Positions 60,254 through 64,000 of a stretch of 64,000 nt of DNA are shown here, piece by piece. The DNA is taken from positions 62,001-126,000 of the forward strand of contig NZ_JASATW010000014.1 in NCBI RefSeq assembly GCF_030405905.1, given 5' to 3'. The position numbers and the translations under genes are program-made. Source of the stretch: Sphaerothrix gracilis. GTDB lineage: Bacteria > Cyanobacteriota > Cyanobacteriia > Phormidesmidales > Phormidesmidaceae. How positions within the stretch are numbered: position 1 is the stretch's first letter; every line of letters begins with the position of its first letter. The notes beneath the pieces were generated by a model that saw nothing but the letters and a program-made list of their open reading frames with translations, had not been told where the DNA came from and made no database searches.

Positions 60254-60859
60254 TTAGCTAAAGAGATTTTGCAGCATTTCGGGCGATCGCCACAGAAAAT
60301 AGGCCACCGAGCCAAACAGCGCCGTATTCAAACCGACCAGCCCATAGCCAACAAACATCAGCAATCCGTCGGCTTCCAGGGTGGCAATTGACAGCAGCAA
60401 AATACCTGCTGTCGGTACTGGATTGGTAAACGGCACAGGAGCCATCAGCAGCAGAGTCAGCCAGGTAATACAGATACCGTTGAGCTGCCAGACGTGTCTG
60501 CTTTCCGCGATGCTCAACCAGCGAGGTTTGGCCACTTTTTCCAAAATCTTGGTGAGCTTCTCCAGATTGACTAAAAGCTGAGCTACAAACGGCTGGGGAA
60601 ACTGAAAGCGTGCAACTCGCTGAGGTAGCCAGGGAACTTTGCGGCCAATGGCCATCTGCGCCGCTAGCAGCAGACAGGCTGAACCTAAAATCGTCGTGAA
60701 TCCCGGTGGCATGGGAAACAAAAACGGCATCACCAGCAGACCGATGACCAGACAGAAGCCTCGTTCAGAGGTTTCTTTGAGAATATCGGCTATTGTCAAG
60801 GGCTGCGCTGCCAGCTTTTCTAGCAGCGCTTTTAGGTCTTTGGAGAAACGCAGGTGCAT
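60254..60859 (-). CDS. exoD: ExoD family membrane protein
   Basis: 201 residues, PF06055. Five or so hydrophobic segments, including FCLVIGLLVMPFLFPMPPGFT (~35-56), and the conserved TNPVPTAGILLLSIATLEADGL near the C-terminus. ExoD in rhizobia affects exopolysaccharide production; the molecular role is unknown. It lies just upstream (in reading direction) of the convergent anti-sigma gene, 8 bases between the ends. Confidence 0.85.
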   Translation of the reverse strand: MHLRFSKDLKALLEKLAAQPLTIADILKETSERGFCLVIGLLVMPFLFPMPPGFTTILGSACLLLAAQMAIGRKVPWLPQRVARFQFPQPFVAQLLVNLEKLTKILEKVAKPRWLSIAESRHVWQLNGICITWLTLLLMAPVPFTNPVPTAGILLLSIATLEADGLLMFVGYGLVGLNTALFGSVAYFLWRSPEMLQNLFS

Positions 60860-60880
60860 GGAGAGCTTACTGGATCCTGA

Positions 60881-61051
60881 TTAATACTGCGGGTCAGTCG
60901 CGCTTTTGGGAGCTGCCAAGGGAGCGGGCGTCGGCTTTTCAGACATTTGACTAGCCCAAAACAGACTGCCTGACAGCACTGTCAGGCTGCTCAAGGCCAT
61001 GACAATAAACAGGGGCCAGGGACTTAGAAAAAACTGCCGTACAGATTTCAT
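60881..61051 (-). CDS. Small single-span membrane protein
   Basis: 56 residues from the ATG at 61051: KSVRQFFLSPWPLFIVMAL, one membrane helix (~14-36), then a short tail with KPTPAPLAAPKSA. Topology fits an exported-tail or regulatory micropeptide. The 61075 start adds 8 residues. It precedes exoD on the same strand, 21 bases away, so they may be co-transcribed. Not recognised. Confidence 0.5.
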   Translation of the reverse strand: MKSVRQFFLSPWPLFIVMALSSLTVLSGSLFWASQMSEKPTPAPLAAPKSATDPQY

Positions 61052-61193
61052 GACCGGGTTCCTCCAGCGATACAAGCTGTAAGTAGAGACGTTGGCATGT
61101 GAGAAAGTTTTTGCAGCGCGTTTCTGTTGGGTTTGAATTTTGCCGTGCAGGCGGCTGCGGCGCTAGCCTTTTGGATTTAGCTGGGTTAGTCCG

Positions 61194-63227
61194 CTAAGCT
61201 GTGTTGGCCGAAAACAGGACTGTTGAGCAGGTTAGCTTTTGCATCAGCGACAGGGTGAGGTCATCCGGCGTGAGTCCGGCTAGGACGTGAGTTCGAGAGT
61301 CCGTCAGCATAACAATGTCAAAGGGCTGAGATACCCGCAAAATAGTGGCAGTTGTGTCGGTGTGAGATACCACTTTCAGTCTGCTGGTAGGCAGTAGCGA
61401 CTGAGTATCCACTAGCTGCCGCTTGAATTCGTGACGCTTAGCCTGAGAGGTGGTTGGCGGGCAAATGTGCAGTACAGTCACCGTTCCTTGATTGGCGTGG
61501 GCAAGCTGCTGGGCCAGGCAGACAAGCTGTAGGCTAGGGGCTAGCAGGTCTTTAATCGCGACTAGGATACGCTTGAGGGCGCGGGGAGAATCTCGGAGCT
61601 GCATGACGGCTACGGGACAGTGGCTAATTCTAAACACCTGATCGATCACATTGCCCAGCAGGCGGGCCTGCAGCGTCGTCATGTCGCCATAGCCCATAAG
61701 AATGAGCCGGGCGTCTTCTTCTCTGGCTGCGTGACAAATGCCCAGCGCCACATCGCTGTCAATCCGCAGCAGCGGCCTGGTTTCTAAGCCTAGACTGTGG
61801 CTAATTTCTGCCGCCTGTTTCAGCAGCTTGCGGCTGCGCCAGATGGTTTCGCTGAGCTGAGCTTCGTTGAGATGGGTAGAGGCTTGGGCGATCGCTAAGG
61901 GGACAATTTTTTCTCGCTCCTGGGCTAGCAAAGCCGCCATTTCAATCAGATAAGGCTCTGTAATCGGGTTATAGACAGAGACAAGAATTGAGCGATCGCC
62001 GGTGGGATCCTCAGCAGGCGGTGACGCTGCCGCCGCCGCGTCAGCTTCCGAGAATGGTAGCTGACTGGCAAAGCGCTGGGTGAGAACTGGTCCTAGGATT
62101 GAAGTCACCAGCATCAGCACGATGATGCTGTTAAACAGGGCTTCGCTCAGCAGCCCCACCTCTAGCCCTACCAGTGCCGCCGCCAAAGTTGCCGCTACCT
62201 GGGGTAGGGACAGCGACCACATAGTCAGGGTTTCACTCCAGGTATAGCGATAAAGCCTTTTGACAGACAGGGCGGCTAAAAACTTGCTGCCAATGAGGCT
62301 GGCGACAACAGCGGCGACCAGCAGTAGCTCGCTCAGCAGCGTTTGCGTGAACACCGGGATGTCAATCAGCAGCCCCATCGCCACGAAGAAAAAGGGAATA
62401 AACAGGACACCGCCAACAAACTCGATTTTTTCCTTGACTGCGCCCCGGCCTAAAACGTCATTAACCGCCAGCCCTGCCAAAAAAGCCCCAACAATATTTT
62501 CTGTGCGAATCAGTTGGGCACCGACAGACGCTAAAAAGAGAGCCAGCAGGATGAACAGAAACTGGTTGCCTTCATCGTTGCCCGTACGGCGAAAATAGGC
62601 GCGGCCCAAGCGGTCTAATCCCCAAAGCACTGTAGTGGCATAGGCCGCCAACAGACCGAGCTGCAGCGGCAGGCTATACCAGGAAAATTCTCCCTGATGG
62701 ATAGAAACGCAGATGGCCAGCACCATCAGGGCGCTGATGTCGGTGAAAATTGTGGCGCCCACGGTGACGGTGACGGCCTCGTTGCGGACGACGCCCAGCC
62801 GCTGAATCAGCGGGTAGGCTAGCAGCGTATGGGAAGCCAGCAGCGAGCCAATCAAAATCGAAGCGTTCCAGCCAAAGCCAAAAAGTCTGCCCGTGAGGGT
62901 GCCAAAGATTAGCGGCACAATAAACGTAGCAAAGCCGAAGCTGAGAGAGCGATCGCGGGTTTTGCGAAACGCCTGCATGTCAATTTCTAGTCCGGCGACA
63001 AACATCAGATAGATTTTGCCAATGTCGGAGAGCAGCTTTACCGTCTCCGTTTGCGGATCTAAAAGTCGCAACCCATAGGGACCTAGAATCACCCCGGCAA
63101 TCAGCAGCCCCACTAGCCCTGGCAAGCGCAGCCGCTCAAATAGAGGCGGCACGGTCAGGCTGGCGAGCAGCAGCAGCGTGAACGAGGCAATCGGGTTAGC
63201 GGCAATCCAGCTCGGAAACTGTTCCAT
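61194..63227 (-). CDS. Cation:proton antiporter (CPA2 family) with C-terminal USP domain
   Basis: 677 residues. About twelve membrane helices (~1-390) of the Na+/H+ or K+/H+ exchanger type: PGLVGLLIAGVILGPYGLRL, LSDIGKIYLMFVAGLEIDM. The C-terminal cytosolic part (~400-675) carries universal-stress-protein folds: SILVSVYNP, RLILMGYGDMTTLQARLLGN and KRILVAIKDL then IVMLTDS. Such proteins trade K+ or Na+ for H+ and may be gated by nucleotide binding to the USP part. Ion is not decidable. It follows the P-type ATPase gene by 11 bases, so both are one operon for ion balance. Confidence 0.9.
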   Translation of the reverse strand: MEQFPSWIAANPIASFTLLLLASLTVPPLFERLRLPGLVGLLIAGVILGPYGLRLLDPQTETVKLLSDIGKIYLMFVAGLEIDMQAFRKTRDRSLSFGFATFIVPLIFGTLTGRLFGFGWNASILIGSLLASHTLLAYPLIQRLGVVRNEAVTVTVGATIFTDISALMVLAICVSIHQGEFSWYSLPLQLGLLAAYATTVLWGLDRLGRAYFRRTGNDEGNQFLFILLALFLASVGAQLIRTENIVGAFLAGLAVNDVLGRGAVKEKIEFVGGVLFIPFFFVAMGLLIDIPVFTQTLLSELLLVAAVVASLIGSKFLAALSVKRLYRYTWSETLTMWSLSLPQVAATLAAALVGLEVGLLSEALFNSIIVLMLVTSILGPVLTQRFASQLPFSEADAAAAASPPAEDPTGDRSILVSVYNPITEPYLIEMAALLAQEREKIVPLAIAQASTHLNEAQLSETIWRSRKLLKQAAEISHSLGLETRPLLRIDSDVALGICHAAREEDARLILMGYGDMTTLQARLLGNVIDQVFRISHCPVAVMQLRDSPRALKRILVAIKDLLAPSLQLVCLAQQLAHANQGTVTVLHICPPTTSQAKRHEFKRQLVDTQSLLPTSRLKVVSHTDTTATILRVSQPFDIVMLTDSRTHVLAGLTPDDLTLSLMQKLTCSTVLFSANTA

Positions 63228-63238
63228 CAGCTTATTCT

Positions 63239-64000
63239 CTAAGAGGAGATATGCTTATTTTGACGAAACCGCAGGCGAATCACGAGCTTTTCAGCTTCCA
63301 GCCAGACAAACATCAATACGCTGACCCCCACACAGATTAGTAGCTCTGTGGGGCTAAGCCAGTAGGTATTGAAAAAGTCGCGCAGAGCCGGGACATAAAT
63401 CAGCAGGAGCTGCAGGACGGTGGTGAGGGCGATCGCCCCCAGCAGAAAAGTATTGGAAAAAGGATTCATCTCAATCGTGAGCCGGGTTTGAGAGCGAATT
63501 GCCAGGGCATGTCCCATCTGGGCCAGGCAGAGGGTGGTAAAGACCATCGTTTTCCAGGTATCGGGGTCGCGGCTATAGCCGGGCGCGTGGGTATGGGCAT
63601 AGCTCCAGACCATCAGCGCGATCGTCAAGATAGCCAGAATCAGGCCGACCCGAATCATGTACAGTCCCAGCCCCCGGGCAAAAATATTTTCGCGGGGCGG
63701 ATAGGGGGGGCGGCGCATCACATCGGGTTCGGCCTTTTCCATTGCCAGGGCGAGAGCAGGCAGACCGTCCGTCACTAAGTTCATCCAGAGGATTTGCAGG
63801 GGGGTGAGGGGAACCCCTGCCAGTCCCAGCAGGGGCGTAGCGGCAATGGTCAGCACTTCGCCAATATTGCTGCCCAGAACATATTTGATAAAGCGGCGGA
63901 TATTGTCGTAGACAATCCGGCCCTCTTCAGTAGCGGCCACGATGGAGGTAAAGTTATCGTCTAGCAGCACCATGTCTGCCGCCTCTTTGCTGACATCGGT
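63239..64000 (-). CDS. Cation-translocating P-type ATPase (Ca2+-type), C-terminal part
   Basis: The frame continues past base 64000, so the N-terminal two thirds are outside. The visible ~253 residues start in the hinge region (TDVSKEAADMVLLDDNF, then TSIVAATEEGRIVYDNI), and continue with helices M5-M10: NIGEVLTIAATPLLG, ILWMNLVTDGLPALALAMEK (metal-site Asn/Asp in M6) and the cation_ATPase_C block with PFSNTF near the end. This is the PMCA/SERCA-like type, moving Ca2+ or Mn2+ outward with ATP. It is upstream of the CPA2 gene in the same operon. Confidence 0.92.
   Translation of the reverse strand, partial: TDVSKEAADMVLLDDNFTSIVAATEEGRIVYDNIRRFIKYVLGSNIGEVLTIAATPLLGLAGVPLTPLQILWMNLVTDGLPALALAMEKAEPDVMRRPPYPPRENIFARGLGLYMIRVGLILAILTIALMVWSYAHTHAPGYSRDPDTWKTMVFTTLCLAQMGHALAIRSQTRLTIEMNPFSNTFLLGAIALTTVLQLLLIYVPALRDFFNTYWLSPTELLICVGVSVLMFVWLEAEKLVIRLRFRQNKHISS

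Overview
The window reads as a cyanobacterial chromosome segment. The octamer GCGATCGC (HIP1) recurs in genes and spacers. Several genes are cyanobacterial or oxygenic-phototroph families: PAM68 (photosystem II assembly), a hetZ-patU pair, a cyanobacterial FinO-like protein, and an rbp-rpsU pair. I cannot name the genus. The hetZ-patU pair and the glycosyltransferases would fit a filamentous form, but that is inference. Both window ends cut genes: an FAD oxidoreductase/SLH fusion at the left and a P-type ATPase at the right. I see no rRNA, CRISPR array, prophage or recognisable defence island. Most of the window is core genome with one insertion sequence.

Layout. 1-6.7 kb: FAD-SLH fusion, YdhR-like protein, rhomboid protease, DedA protein, two glycosyltransferases, a cysteine-less HMA-like protein and a phosphodiester glycosidase lipoprotein. 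6.9 kb: tRNA-Gln(UUG). 7-11.5 kb: di-iron hydroxylase, tadA, acyltransferase, NUDIX hydrolase, atypical SDR, PD-(D/E)XK nuclease. 12.2-16.4 kb: a 1414-residue secreted protein joining a G8 domain, a beta-helix-like region, RTX calcium repeats and ten proline-rich repeats. 16.8-23 kb: rpsO, pam68, aroF, the convergent hetZ-patU group, and an exopolysaccharide-type sugar transferase. 23-27 kb: nei, a metallophosphoesterase, then a divergent regulator/desaturase pair (TetR fusion and desC) sharing a spacer with two near-identical 17-bp palindromes.

27.3-29.6 kb is a scar: an ISKra4-type element (27440-28588) sits between a truncated DUF433 antitoxin-like gene and a 5'-truncated exonuclease/phosphatase-family gene. 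30-39 kb: sbcC, a GNAT acetyltransferase, two DUF2382 stress proteins, an ABC exporter and a CsbD-like secreted protein. 39-46.7 kb: hybrid histidine kinase followed by a receiver-adenylate cyclase, and a three-gene operon (Cys-motif membrane protein, cupin, ChaN). 46.8-57.7 kb: Lhr-like helicase, DUF2267 protein, DMT transporter, serine hydrolase, SDR, TspO, rbp-rpsU and a fatty acid desaturase. 57.7-64 kb: lipoprotein, ECF sigma/anti-sigma pair, ExoD, and an ion-transport pair (CPA2 antiporter and Ca2+-type P-ATPase).

The best candidates for something little described are the TetR protein whose C-terminal half resembles a catalytically dead tyrosine recombinase, together with its paired operators in front of desC; the G8/RTX/repeat secreted protein; and the IS end that appears to supply a start codon to a truncated host gene. 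Three di-iron lipid or carotenoid-type enzymes (7.1, 26.2 and 56.6 kb) and an acyltransferase give the window a membrane-lipid flavour. The envelope and stress genes (DedA, rhomboid, DUF2382, DUF2267, CsbD-like, ECF sigma, ExoD, CPA2) point to surface and stress adaptation.
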